A stretch of 64,000 bases of DNA from positions 2,531,501 to 2,595,500 of the forward strand of contig JAJKFL010000011.1 of the NCBI GenBank assembly GCA_021186555.1. The letters are read 5' to 3'. Each line of letters opens with the position of its first letter. The first letter of the stretch is position 1. Shown here in pieces: positions 1-11,125 of the stretch. The notes beneath the pieces are model-generated. The model was not told the DNA's origin and ran no database searches. It saw nothing but the letters and a program-made list of their open reading frames with translations. This DNA comes from Reticulitermes speratus (Eukaryota; Arthropoda; Insecta; Blattodea; Rhinotermitidae). A program made the position numbers and the translations under genes.

Positions 1-330
1 CCGCATTTTCTGTCAACTGCTCCCCACTTTTCCCTAACCTGAGCCACACGAATTCATTTTAAGTTCTCTCATACTATTTTTTCATATCCATTTTAATATT
101 ATCCTTCCATCTATGCCTGCGACTTCCGATGTCTTTTTTCCTTCAGGATTCCCCAACAAAATCCTATACGCATTTCTTTTTCCCCCATTCGTGCCACATG
201 CCCTACCAATATCATCCTCCTTGTTTTGATGACCCCAGTAATATTTAAAGGGAAGTACAGACAGTAAAGCTCCTCATTTTGCAATTTTCTCCAGTCTCAT
301 ATCACCTCTTCCCTCTTCGGCCAAAACGTC
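1..330 (-). pseudogene. LINE-beta ORF2 C-terminal remnant, diverged
   Basis: Read on the minus strand this is a decayed copy of the non-LTR retrotransposon C-terminal segment seen better preserved at 6542-6748 (a GHVARMG motif, then a GRPRRRW motif, then DNIKMDL). Matching words include the stretch around 90-120 that encodes WKDNIKMD and the stretch around 185-215 that encodes the HVARM region. The frame is broken. It runs off the left edge of the window. Family assignment comes from shared sequence within the window; the exact LINE clade cannot be decided from this C-terminal piece. Confidence 0.55.
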
Positions 331-924
331 TTCCTCAGTTTTATTTACTGGACAGTTTTGATAGATAAAACACAAACAGAAAGTTTCGAACTTCTTGAGG
401 GATTCCTAAAAACGTTGAAGACAGTTGGGACAACAAATAAAGTTGGTCTCTTGCTTTCTTATATGGCACTAAAAACAAGTGTATTTTCTTCAGAACATTT
501 CAAGAAAGTTAATTTTATGGACTGGATCCTTCTTTCTATTAAAATAAATCTCACTGTATTAAATGTTTTTGTTTCCTAATCACAAAATAATTTACCGTGA
601 AGAATCCTTAATAATCTGAGACTTCTGTCTGCGACATGCAAACTAAGAAGGTAGACAGATCTGGCACGCGTCATCATGTGACGTGATTGATGTGAGTCTT
701 AGCACCCAATACAGAAACGTCTGGGTCAGGCTGTCAGCCCGTGGTTCTTGCCACATTTCCATGGGGAACGTACACATAATTAATGTGACCCACATTCTGA
801 CGGTGCAGATATCAGCCCACATTTCTACACAGAGTTCGTGAAAGAAAGGGAAAAACGGAGACAAGATTAAAAGCAGAAACAAGGAAGGTTTAGATGACCC
901 CGACTAATAACACTGCCACTTTAC
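331..924. other. AT-rich sequence, nothing recognised
   Basis: Only short open frames of 73 and 79 codons with no family resemblance. No repeat shared with the rest of the window was noticed. Confidence 0.4.
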
Positions 925-936
925 ATGTCCTGTACA

Positions 937-1369
937 TTCAGTCTGCAGTCTGTCTTACGACAGGTCCGTAGCCTCTTCCAAAGCGAGTTCTCCACAGGGT
1001 GCGATCTAGTGCTTCCTCTTTCAATTTCCAGTATCTTCTCTTTTCCTTAAGGTCATCCAGTAGCTGCTTACGTCTTCTCCCTCGTCGTCCCGTCATTTCT
1101 ATTTTTCCTTCTAACTTTCCTTCATCACATGTTTCAGAAGGCAGTTTCTACGCAATATTTGACCAATCCAGTTAGCCTTTCTTCTTTTTATTGTATGTAC
1201 GATATTCCTCTCCTCCTTGACTCTGTGTAATACTTCTTCATTTCTCACACGATCGGTCCAACTGATCTTCTCCATTCTTCTCCAGCACCACATTTCAAAA
1301 TTTTCCAGATACTTCTGATCTACTTTCCGAAGTGTCCACGTTTCAGCACCATACAAAGCTATGCTCCAA
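937..1369 (-). pseudogene. LINE-alpha, 5'-truncated copy 1 (ORF2 C-terminus and 3' end)
   Basis: The minus strand encodes the C-terminal end of a non-LTR retrotransposon ORF2: a GAETWTLRK motif, a WCWRRMEKISWTDRVRN motif, RRKANWIG, then GRRGRRRKQLLDD and GYGPVVRQT before the stop. Relative to the copy at 22624-23136 one T is missing near 1128, which shifts the frame after KHVMKES. A perfect 12-bp direct repeat (atgtcctgtaca) flanks it at 925-936 and 1370-1381. I read that as the target-site duplication, which makes this a complete 5'-truncated insertion of 433 bp. No reverse transcriptase domain is present. Confidence 0.85.
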
Positions 1370-1528
1370 ATGTCCTGTACAGTGCAAAGAAATTACAATA
1401 CTGACAAAACGAAATCAATAATAGAAAATATAGATTTTGACAGAAAATTAAATGGTTGGTCTGTCTGCCGTTTTCATTTCCAGGACTACCTCACGATGTG
1501 AGATCATTCTTATACATTTTCGCACATA

Positions 1529-1609
1529 TACAGGTATACACAAAAGAATGGTGCGGTTTATATGTATATATACATATAAGACGCACCATTCTTTTGTGTA
1601 TACCCTGTA
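1529..1609. mobile_element. Palindromic MITE, copy 1
   Basis: Near-perfect inverted repeat with arms of about 36 bp containing acacaaaagaatggtgcg and its complement, joined by a short AT-rich centre, with TACAGG and CCCTGTA ends. The same element recurs at 5165, 32782, 33263 and 42796. Ends next to TA suggest a Tc1/mariner-type TA target, but no transposase of matching ends is in the window. Confidence 0.85.
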
Positions 1610-2072
1610 CAGCAGTGTGTTCAGTCAGTGTCAATAACTGACATGGTTAGCAACTTTTTGAGCCAGATGTAATTCATACAAGGTGTCCAGTCCGCTATCT
1701 GTCCGGTCCTCCAGTTGCCATAAGTTGCACACCCCTGAACTAGCAGCATAAAGAAGTGATGTACTTGCTTTAGCAGCTTACGGTTCAAAATAACTGAACA
1801 GCGATTTTATCTGGGTCGATGTGATTTGAATACGTGTTCGTCTTAGAAATGAGTTGAAGGTCGTCAAGTCCGAGTATTAACATTAAAATATGAACCATAT
1901 GAGCGCAGACGGTAGGATGTATAAAGTTAAACTCTGCCACAGAGATGTATAAAACTACTAAGGACAATACAATTCCTTTCACATCGACAATTTATACAAA
2001 GTTATAAATTAAATTACATTTCCATTGTAAAATACTGAAGAAAAGCCAGTATTCGTAGCGTAGTCACTTCAC
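1610..2072. other. Unassigned sequence
   Basis: No coding region or shared repeat recognised. It contains only a 65-codon open frame without family resemblance. Confidence 0.4.
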
Positions 2073-2082
2073 TAACTGAGCT

Positions 2083-2377
2083 CATTCATTCTGTAGTCTG
2101 TCTTACGACAGGTCCGTAGCCTCTTGCAAAGCGAGTTCTCCACAGGGTGCGATCTAGTGCTTTCTCTTTCAATTTCCAGTATCTTTTCTTTTCCTTAAGG
2201 TCATCCAGTAGCTGCTTACGTCTTCTCCCTCGTCGTCCCGTCATTTCTATCCTTCCTTCTAACTTTCCTTCAATCACATGTTTCAGAAGGCAGTTTCTGC
2301 GCAAGATGTGACCAATCCAGTTAGCCTTTCTTCTTTTTATTGTATGTAGGATATTCCTCTCCTCCTTGACTCTGTGT
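2083..2377 (-). pseudogene. LINE-alpha, 5'-truncated copy 2
   Basis: Minus-strand copy of the LINE-alpha 3' end encoding RRNCLLKHVIEGKLEGRIEM, then the GRRGRRRKQLLDD and LWRTRF blocks and GPVVRQT before the stop at about 2086. The 10-bp direct repeat taactgagct at 2073-2082 and 2378-2387 flanks it exactly. The cattcatt at its left edge is the complement of the GAAT tail. This is a dead-on-arrival insertion with an intact short frame but no catalytic domain. Confidence 0.85.
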
Positions 2378-2387
2378 TAACTGAGCT

Positions 2388-3242
2388 ATCCATATTTAAT
2401 TATTTTATCAAGTATACCACTTCGCTCTTTTTTTGTGACTCCTTGTTCACAGTAGGTATAACCCTGCCATGCAGTGATGTCACATCTCTGACCCTGAGTG
2501 TTGTATTTCTTATTGTACAAATTTTATATTTTAGTGCCTAACTGCATTTATCTATGCAGTCTGTTATCAGACAGGTGACTTAAAGTAGTGAAATTTTGCC
2601 TGACTGTCACGTTTAAAATTGAATTTGGTTACAGATGCTCAGTTTATACTACTCCGGATACAATATAAAAACTGTAAGCTTGTCTACACCCAAAAAATTT
2701 TACGACTGTCGTCTTGGTTCTGGTGATTTCAGGAATTTGCAGCAGGCAAAGTGGAATGACCTCCAGTGACATGTCATTAGTTCCGTTTTTGTTGAACCAT
2801 TTTTTTTTTCAAAAAAAGGTGAGATAGCCTTTTTTTTATTTGTAACCAGTTTATTTATCTGGGGGCAAAACATTTTGAGATTTGGTTGCATATCTTCAAA
2901 ATAATTTCAAATGTAGGATCTTTTTTTTTCCTGATAAATTGTCTGCCTGCTTGCATTATTGTCTCAAGAAAATGTTGGTTAAATTATTTGTCATGTAATA
3001 TTTGGGGGAAGAAATATTAATCCCGCATGGGGTATAAAAGTTGTGAATAATTATATTTTTGTCCGATGGAACGCAGAATGGTTTCCACCCACTGTGTCGC
3101 ATACGGCAAGGTTGAGGAACTGTGTAGCTACTAACCGAACTTTGCGAGGAACAGCAGCTTATTTACGGATTCTCAGAATTAATTGAATAGAACTCCTGCA
3201 GTTTTTTTTACACATGGACTAATATGATTACGCCTTTCCTTA
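2388..3242. other. AT-rich sequence with poly-T runs
   Basis: Homopolymer T runs near 2798 and 2830 and no convincing coding sequence or shared repeat. Confidence 0.4.
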
Positions 3243-3266
3243 CTCTCTCTCTCTCTCTCTCTCTCT
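3243..3266. repeat. (CT)n microsatellite
   Basis: About twelve CT units in a row. Confidence 0.95.
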
Positions 3267-3834
3267 ACTTAAAATATCTGACGAACCGCGAGAGACATGG
3301 AAGTTAAGGAGTGGGTTTTTTTACTAGAGAGTTCGCTTATTGCGAGATCACAGCCACTTAAAACTGAATAAACACTTGTGTAATATGTGAGTTACAGGTT
3401 AACGTGTTTGTTTCCAGGTACATGTCGTGGGATGAGGCAAAGGATGACAGTTTGCAAATTGCGTAGAGCTTGTGGTTGGGTGGTTGTGCAGATAGGTCAG
3501 GATGGTGTCAAACAAACTGGGTGACATGATCCGGTGAAACGTAGCACATTTGCTGGCTTTACTGAAGTATAGCGTGGTTCACGTCTGGAAATTTTTGATC
3601 GCCTTAATTTTATGATATCAGTCTATCTTAAAACATTTTTTTCTCCTCCCAAATTTTACTAAAATAGTACTTTTTGATGGACTGTAATGAAATATTTTCT
3701 CATTCCAAAACAGATCAGCTCGCTTTTCTGTAATTCTTCCAGCTTTTCAAATTTGTACTATTTTGACTTATATAATTTATTTTAATTTTTTCAGACTTTT
3801 CTATTTAATACATCGTTATCAATACAGACACAGA
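3267..3834. other. Unassigned sequence
   Basis: No coding or repeat feature recognised. A gaaacgtagcac word near 3536 resembles the GAAAC half of the hammerhead motif but lacks the other half. Confidence 0.35.
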
Positions 3835-4035
3835 GCTTATCATATCGCCTATAGAATTTATCGTATCGCCTATACAACTTACTGTGTCACCTATAGAACT
3901 AACTACATCGCCTGAGAACATATATCACTATACTTACTGTCCTATAGAAACTAATCGCCTGTAGTTCACCTATAGAACTTTGATAAACTTTCTACATCGC
4001 CTGTAGAACCTAACATCTACAGAACCTACGTTACG
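3835..4035. repeat. Degenerate tandem repeat around atcgcctatagaact
   Basis: The word cgcctatagaact and variants (cgcctatacaact, cacctatagaact, cgcctgtagaacc) recur about eight times at irregular spacing of roughly 20-35 bp. This looks like an old tandem array eroded by indels. Confidence 0.6.
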
Positions 4036-4569
4036 AAGTAGAAAAAGTGTCAGTTAGTCCACATTTTTAAGTTTTCTTTATTTTATATAACAACACAAAT
4101 GAACGTGACGTCATATCCCAGAAGACGGGAATTATCATCAGCATACTGTCAGAGCCACGTATCTGGCATGGTACAGTGGTCGTGTTATTGAGACAGCAAC
4201 TTTGTTTGCATAGTGAAGAAAATAGAAACTTGAGAAGTCATTTATTTCTCATAAGGGTGTTTTGTTACATTTAAACAACAAGATACGCGATGTACGCATA
4301 ACGTAACATTGTGGCACTTTAGCGTAACTATTGTTGCTATGGGAATGTCATTAACAATAACCTTTATTACCATTTATGGAAAGTCACGACTGTTTATCTG
4401 TTTGTTTTATTGGACTGCACTTGTGGCTGTCAACAATATCAATATGGAAACAACAATGCGTTGTATATATTATTCTTGTTCTCCTTATTGTTGTGCTACA
4501 TGTCTAGTTAACAATATGAAGCGCATTTAGTCCTTCATGTAAAGTGTCCGATTATTTGTCAGAGTTTAA
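4036..4569. other. Unassigned AT-rich sequence
   Basis: No family-like coding sequence. At 4110-4150 there is a fragment with the cccagaagacgg word of the F3 foldback family (see 45430-45630) and a reverse-strand CTGATGA, but no GAAAC partner. Confidence 0.35.
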
Positions 4570-4745
4570 CCAAATTTGGGTTTAGTCGACAGATTTTAAT
4601 AAAAGTCCGCAATATCAAATATCACGAATATCTGTCAGTTGGAGCCGAATTGAACATGCGGACGACAGACAGACAGACAGGCGGATGGACGGGCGTGACG
4701 AAGCTGATAGGCGCTTTCGCAACTTACGCGAAAGCGCCTAAAAAG
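4570..4745 (-). mobile_element. Element H, terminal fragment with perfect hairpin
   Basis: Shares with the copies at 25636, 30595 and 45895 the order: phrase meaning 'gagccgaattg' (ggctcc on the other strand), a tccgcatg word, an ACAG/CTGT-rich stretch, then the TAGGCGC terminus. The end is a perfect hairpin at 4708-4740, with 13-bp arms (taggcgctttcgc) and a 7-nt loop. The other H copies keep only a partial version of this hairpin. No transposase is seen. Confidence 0.6.
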
Positions 4746-5164
4746 ACTGCGTAGTTTCTCCCATTTTTGCTCAAAGATGTAGGCAGTTTTAACCATCAAC
4801 CTCATAATTTTGTCATAGAATTACTTTATATTCAGACCAAATTTGAGCTGAATAACCAGAACAATTTGAAATAATTAATTGTTCGAAATTTCTCCACATG
4901 TAATGTACAATCGTCAGCACCATATAATTCAACTAGATACTGAGGAAATGACGGACTGACCCTGATAACATAATTCAGAGTTTCAAAACCAGAACGGAAT
5001 GCATCTGTTTGGGTAACGTAACAAACACGAATATTGTGGCCTTCTGGGATGTCACGCCTTGACACCAAGCGTTTTATTGGGGTTTTCCGAAACGTCTGCA
5101 CCCAACTACAGTATTACACCATATCCTGTATCAGAATATCATAATAGTTCCTTTCCGTGATATA
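4746..5164. other. Unassigned sequence with F3-like words
   Basis: The word cttctgggatgtcacgcc near 5040 is shared with the F3 foldback family at 43716, 45430 and 62885. Otherwise nothing is recognised. Confidence 0.4.
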
Positions 5165-5246
5165 TACAGGGCATACACAAAAGAATGGTGCGGTTTACTA
5201 TGTATTTAGTATAGAAACCGCACCATTCTTTTGTGTATACCCTGTA
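5165..5246. mobile_element. Palindromic MITE, copy 2
   Basis: Same arms as at 1529 (acacaaaagaatggtgcg and complement) with a different short centre. The ends TACAGGG and CCCTGTA are flanked by TA. The arms match almost perfectly over about 36 bp. Confidence 0.88.
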
Positions 5247-5439
5247 TTAGTGTTTAAATTCCGACACGACCTTCAGTACTCATTTCGAATTTCTTCCGAA
5301 AAATGTTTCATGACCTTAGATTACCCGACATGTAAATGTACCAGTGCTTACATGTTTTGCTGGAGGACTACACAGCGAATGTTAATGCACGAGTTCTGTT
5401 TTGCGTGTTGCCTCTATCAGAATATGTGTCTTGTTGTTT

Positions 5440-5720
5440 GCTGAGCGCAGATGGCTCAGTCGGTATAGTGCCTAGGCTACAGCAGGGACAAACGTGAATA
5501 TGCCGCAGGAACAAGCAATTATCTTCTTGAACATAGCAGCTGTGGGGCCCTCACAACCTGTTAATAAACGGGTACCCCCCCGGGGATCTCTTTTACGTGC
5601 GTTAAAGCGGCCGAGGCGTCAACCTGACCACTCACCCCTATCTGGTGCCGTGGTTAAGAATGAGTGGAGGTTAACTCCGCTCGTCCATGTGCCTTCAGGG
5701 TGTGAACAACGACTGTGCCT
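5440..5720 (+). mobile_element. SINE-5-like tRNA-derived fragment
   Basis: Starts with a tRNA-like A-box (gatggctcagtcggtatagtg) followed by ctaggcta, the same order as the reverse complement of 46716-46974. The 3' part shares ggttaagaatgagtgga with that copy. The tRNA B-box is missing or diverged, so this is a decayed or rearranged copy. A 132-codon open frame from 5494 crosses it and has no family resemblance. Confidence 0.5.
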
Positions 5721-6431
5721 TTTCGTTTTCTATTATTCATTGACAACACTCACTGTAATTTTTATATTTTCACTCCTGTCATCCTCCAGGGCTTCCTTGC
5801 AGTTTTTCAACTACGAAATATCAGGGCTCCTCCCCCCCCCCTCCCGTATCTCGCTGAGGTCATGCACATGGAGGTGTGGTGGTAATGAATGACTACTGTT
5901 TGTCCAGAATGGTAACTTGTACTTACAAAGAAAAACGAATCTAATTTTTCAGAGTGTCCTTACAAGTTCTAAGCTTTGTTCCTTTATCTTTTATTTCTTT
6001 AAACAGTGGATCGTACTGTGTTAATCTCTAAGCATTTTTTTGCTTTTGAATTAATCTAGGGGCAAGAATAAATTAAGAAAAGACAAGTGATCGTTTAGTT
6101 AAAGTGTAAGTTGAGAAATGTACCTGGCCTTTCCTACTAATCTCTTGCTTTCCATTTCTTGAAACAATAAAACTCACTGAATTTTTATCCCATTCGGCGT
6201 TTCAGACATTTCTGTTGGTGTTTGGGATCCAGCGTCGGAGGGTACAACGTGTTATATATATGCAATGTTTCCAAACCTGGGTTCGTCGGAATATCTTTAG
6301 GGGTTCCGTGAGAAATCGTTGAATAAATAAATACAATTTTTGAAATAACACAAAAAATTACAAATATCCTTAAAAATATCGCAAATATACAAAAAATTAT
6401 AGAAAAATAATTTAATTTTTTATCTTACATA
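5721..6431. other. Unassigned AT-rich sequence
   Basis: No coding family or shared repeat recognised; a C-rich run lies near 5831-5843. Confidence 0.4.
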
Positions 6432-6748
6432 TAATTAATAATATAACTAACTCCATGGAGCAGAGTCCTTTGAGAAGCTAGCAGGTCCTCAGCTAGTCAA
6501 GAAATTCCCCGCTTTTATGGAACCCGAAGTTCATTACGCACTCACAACAGCCCGCCACCTGTCCCTATCCTGAGCCATATCAATCCAGTCCATGTCCCCC
6601 ATCCCACTTCTTGAAGATCCATTTTAATATTATCCTTCCATCTACGCCTGGGTCTTCCAAGTGGTCTCCTTCCCTCAGGTCTCCCCACCAAAATCCTGTA
6701 AGCACCTCTCCCCTCACCCATACGTGCTACATGCCCCACCCACCTCAT
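6432..6748 (-). pseudogene. LINE-beta, 5'-truncated copy with 3' UTR
   Basis: On the minus strand a 68-codon frame begins [20 protein letters not shown], continues with a [15 protein letters not shown] block and ends before a 3' UTR. That UTR contains the complement of the diagnostic words ctccatggagcagagtcc and gagaagcta found in all LINE-beta pieces. The tail is the complement of GTTA repeats (aactaact near 6448). This is the C-terminal end of a non-LTR retrotransposon ORF2; no endonuclease or reverse transcriptase motif is included. Best-preserved LINE-beta coding block in the window. Confidence 0.8.
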
Positions 6749-7381
6749 TCTTCAATTTTTTTATCTTACAATTTAAGAATATATTGTAGATTAATTCGAT
6801 CTCATATTCCAGAGTGAGAACTGTATATATTTCTGATTTTAATGTTTCCAAACCAGTATCTGCTCCAGGTTTATACGAAGTGACTGTTCTGTCCTTACTC
6901 CCTCCCCGCTACATTGTTCGCGGGGAGAGCGTGCGATCTGAATATGATGCGATGAGCCTTGTAATTTGGAGAGGCCATGTCAGTTAGCCACACACAGGTT
7001 GGCTAACAGCTTGCACTGATCCGGGTCGTGTTAGCCGAAACAGAATCCTTTTTCTAACATTTATATTTGATTGTTATAAGCCTCCTTCCACGAAATGTTT
7101 GAAACATTATTTTCGAGTTAATTTCCTTATACTGTTTGTTTTATTAATAACATTTGTTGTCAGTATTGTCAGTGTTTATACATTCCAGGCCGTACAAGTG
7201 CTGCTCATACTGATGGAAGCGGTGCGTGTTTTTGAGTAGCGCTAGACGTAATATTACATATAATTACACACAGAGAAAGTGGACGGGTCGAAAGACTTTC
7301 AGCGCTTTCTGCTGCTGTACGTGTATATACTGCAAGCAGAATAAGGGCCGTAGGGCGTGCAGTGTGCGCTTAAAGTGTAAG
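6749..7381. other. Unassigned sequence left of the 114-bp array
   Basis: No coding or repeat family recognised until the element G words begin at about 7382. Confidence 0.4.
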
Positions 7382-7407
7382 ATTAACCTGAATTACATTT
7401 AAAGACT
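7382..7407 (+). repeat. Element G, left flank of array
   Basis: The words attaacctgaattacattt and aaaga match 25550-25570, where the same sequence leads into a single diverged copy of the array unit. This shows the array sits inside a copy of element G. Confidence 0.6.
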
Positions 7408-9574
7408 CAGTCCGTACCGCGCAGTAAACACACTCCGTCTCAGTTATACAAGCCAGTCAGTTAATGCTGTACAGTGAAATAATCGCTGTTTGTTCTGAGA
7501 TCCACACAAAACACATAAATACAGTCCGTACCGCGCAGTAAACACACTCCGTCTCAGTTATACAAACCAGTCAGTTAATGTTGTACAGTGAAATAATCGC
7601 TGTTTGTTCTGAGATCCACACAAAACACATAAATACAGTCCGTACCGCGCAGTAAACACACTCCGTCTCAGTTATACAAACCAGTCAGTTAATGCTGTAC
7701 AGTGAAATAATCGCTGTTTGTTCTGAGATCCACACAAAACACATAAATACAGTTCGTACCGCGCAGTAAACACACTCCGTCTCAGTTATACAAACCAGTC
7801 AGTTAATGCTGTACAGTGAAATAATCGCTGTTTGTTCTGAGATCCACACAAAACACATAAATACAGTCCGTACCGCGCAGTAACACACTCCGTCTCAGTT
7901 ATACAAACCAGTCAGTTAATGCTGTACAGTGAAATAGTCGCTGTTTGTTCTGAGATCCACACAAAACACATAAATACAGTCCGTACCGCGCAGTAAACAC
8001 ACTCCGTCTCAGTTATACAAACCAGTCAGTTAATGCTGTACAGTGAAATAATCGCTGTTTGTTCTGAGATCCACACAAAACACATAAATACAGTCCGTAC
8101 CGCGCAGTAAACACACTCCGTCTCAGTTACACAAACCAGTCAGTTAATGTTGTACAGTGAAATAATCGCTGTTTGTTCTGAGATCCACACAAAACACATA
8201 AATACAGTCCGTACCGCGCAGTAAACACACATCCGTCTCAGTTATACAAACCAGTCAGTTAATGCTGTACAGTGAAATAATCGCTGTTTGTTCTGAGATC
8301 CACACAAAACACATAAATACAGTCCGTACCGCGCAGTAAACACACTCCGTCTCAGTTATACAAACCAGTCAGTTAATGCTGTACAGTGAAATAACCGCTG
8401 TTAGTTCTGAGATCCACACAAAACACATAAATACAGTCCGTACCGCGCAGTAAACACACTCCGTCTCAGTTATACAAACCAGTCAGTTAATGCTGTACAG
8501 TGAAATAACCGCTGTTAGTTCTGAGATCCACACAAAACACATAAATACAGTCCGTACCGCGCAGTAAACACACTCCGTCTCAGTTATACAAACCAGTCAG
8601 TTAATGCTGTACAGTGAAATAATCGCTGTTTGTTCTGAGATCCACACAAAACACATAAATACAGTCCGTACCGCGCAGTAAACACACTCCGTCTCAGTTA
8701 TACAAACCAGTCAGTTAATGCTGTACAGTGAAATAACCGCTGTTAGTTCTGAGATCCACACAAAACACATAAATACAGTCCGTACCTCGCAGTAAACACA
8801 CTCCGTCTCAGTTATACAAACCAGTCAGTTAATGCTGTACAGTGAAATAACCGCTGTTAGTTCTGAGATCCACACAAAACACATAAATACAGTCCGTACC
8901 GCGCAGTAAACACACACCGTCTCAGTTATACAAACCAGTCAGTTAATGCTGTACAGTGAAATAACCGCTGTTAGTTCTGAGATCCACACAAAACACATAA
9001 ATACAGTCCGTACCTCGCAGTAAACACACTACGTCTCAGTTATACAAACCAGTCAGTTAATGCTGTACAGTGAAATAACCGCTGTTAGTTCTGAGATCCA
9101 CACAAAACACATAAATACAGTCCGTACCTCGCAGTAAACACACTCCGTCTCAGTTATACAAACCAGTCAGTTAATGTTGTACAGTGAAATAATCGCTGTT
9201 TGTTCTGAGATCCACACAAAACACATAAATCCAGTCCGTACCGCGCAGTAAACACACTACGTCTCAGTTATACAAACCAGTCAGTTAATGCTGTACAGTG
9301 AAATAACCGCTGTTAGTTCTGAGATCCACACAAAACACATAAATACAGTCCGTACCTCGCAGTAAACACACTCCGTCTCAGTTATACAAACCAGTCAGTT
9401 AATGTTGTACAGTGAAATAATCGTTTTTTGTTCTGAGATCCACACAAAACACATAAATACAGTCCGTACCGCGCAGTAAACACACTCCGTCTCAGTTATA
9501 CAAACCGGTCAGTTAATGCTGTACAGTGAAATAATCGCTGTTTGTTCTGAGATCCACACAAAACACATAAATAC
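7408..9574. repeat. Tandem array, 114-bp unit, about 19 copies
   Basis: Unit begins cagtccgtaccgcgcag and ends aaacacataaat; the period is exactly 114 bp apart from single-base indels (for example near 7883 and 8230). Two linked variants alternate in blocks: atcgctgtttg versus accgctgttag, and ccgcg versus cctcg. Copies carrying accgctgttag cluster between 8390 and 9330, which points to local spread by unequal exchange. No open reading frame runs through it. Confidence 0.97.
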
Positions 9575-10095
9575 ACTGTGTGGGCAGAACGTAGAATTGT
9601 TAACGTTAAAACTACTGGTATATAAAGTAACCTCTGGGCTGTAAAGCGTTAGTAAGCCATAAACATGGAAGTGTACAGTTCTGGCTTGTTCGCTGCCTTT
9701 TGTTGAATTTTATAGAAAGAGACAAATTCAACTTTCTTTGATGTAACATTTTATGGAACGGTATGTTAAAGAACATAAGGCAGATGTAGTTGCGATGTTC
9801 AGATGTCCATGGGAAACGTGGTAATATTTTGTTGGTAAGAAAGACTTTTTAGAATAGAATGGCTTAATCCTTCGGAAACTAAAATTAATCCACATTGTAT
9901 TTAAGGATTTATTTTGTACTTCACAGAGAACACAGTGTGCTTCCATTAGAAAGATAAATCCGTGAATATTCCATGCGGAAAATGTATGTTTCTTGACACA
10001 ATCATACGAAACACATAAATACACCGTGTGGGCTAAATGCGGTAAGTATACTAACCCCTAAGCTTTAACGGTTTAGTATAATGTCGCCTTGAGGT
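9575..10095 (+). repeat. Element G right-hand fragments
   Basis: After the last array unit the sequence continues with cactgtgtggg and a tggtatataaagtaacc word. The same order is found at 26115-26215 and, more loosely, at 10010-10090 and 36700-36785. A 98-codon frame on the minus strand at 9728-10024 has no family resemblance. Confidence 0.5.
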
Positions 10096-10126
10096 GCTAA
10101 TAGGCCAACTGAAGCAAATTGCCTAT

Positions 10127-10372
10127 GTGAGGAGCATACGGTAGGGTGCAGTTCCACCATTCTTAGCCTCAGCACTAGATGGAGGTGGGTGGAGGACCTC
10201 AAGTCTCAGCCTCTTTACCAGATATCCTTTTAATAAGGGGCTGGGTGGGCCCCAGAACCGGCCTGCACGTTTTGGAAATAAGAGAAATGCTTTTGTCCCT
10301 GCCGGGAGTCGAACCACAATTTCTCGGTCATCCATCCCTAGCTTGGTCACTATACTGACTCTATCTTGGCTC
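10127..10372 (-). mobile_element. SINE-5, copy
   Basis: On the minus strand it starts with a tRNA-like head (agatagagtcagtatagtg, diverged A-box) and has a gttcgactcccggc B-box. The body shares the order cccacccagcccc, ctctttacc, ggaggtgggtgg complement and ttaagaatggtggaac with the copy at 46716-46974. No clear target-site duplication. Confidence 0.65.
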
Positions 10373-11082
10373 ATTAGAAAAACGCTATTCATAAAAATCT
10401 TCTAACATACTTAAGATTTTGTGTAATTTTCATTTTTCTATCTTCCTCGCCACTTGAGTCCACTCGTATAAATTTATTGAAGATTGTTTAGTGAATTACA
10501 CCTGCGAATTTACCGAAAAAAGCAGATCAGCTCTGCAGTAACACGTGGTCGAGGTACGACTGACCGTAAAATCACCTTTTGTACCAAATGCGCTTAAATA
10601 TCAATTGAAACATTTGAAGAACAGAAAGGCATTTTTCAGAACTTCTACGTGATGTGAAATAATCACGTGTGCTAACGTAGTTACGTGCATAAGAGACGTA
10701 CTCCGGGTAGCAGCGACTGTGTTTCATTTACAGAAACACCCAGCAGATATTTAGTGCTAACTACATATCAGAGTGACGCCAGTGGCCAGGCTGTAGAACG
10801 ATTCTTGTTCTACCTCATCAAGTGGAAAGTTCGAGTGACAGTCAAAATAAAGGTTTGAGTTTCGAGTTTACCCCCCGTGGCTTCTCGAACGGTCCGAGCA
10901 GACTGTTTGAAATAGCCCTGTCTCTGCTTTGCAACAGATGGTTACAGGGATGACCAGACTTTTCAAAGCAACAGGGGTGTCAAATTACTTTAAACTTCAC
11001 ATTATATTCACCGTGCATTCTGTCTTATATAATAGCTTTTATTTTAACCAACATATGCACTACAATTTTGTCGTCGTATATA
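10373..11082. other. Unassigned sequence
   Basis: No gene or shared repeat recognised. Confidence 0.4.
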
Positions 11083-11125
11083 CCCCTACATATGTTTCGA
11101 CTATTTATTAGTCATCGTCAGGGGG
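11083..11125 (-). ncRNA. Hammerhead ribozyme motif, solitary, core intact
   Basis: Minus-strand reading: stem I strand CCCC, core CUGACGA, one extra U, stem II GACUA paired with UAGUC around a 5-nt loop, GAAAC, loop AUAU, GU, cleavage-site A, then stem I strand GGGG. All invariant residues of the hammerhead core are present and stem I is four G-C pairs. Stem III is AC with GU only, but ACAUAUGU is self-complementary, so two copies could pair. The layout is type I, as in Penelope-like elements. Activity is inferred, not shown. Confidence 0.78.

Noticed and set aside
1125..1140. catgtttcag as half of a hammerhead motif
   Set aside because: This is the LKHV coding word of LINE-alpha, present in all three LINE copies.
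4110..4150. Hammerhead motif
   Set aside because: Reverse strand has CTGATGA but no GAAAC partner at the right distance.
5494..5892. 132-codon protein gene
   Set aside because: Frame overlaps a SINE-5-like sequence and has no recognisable domain.
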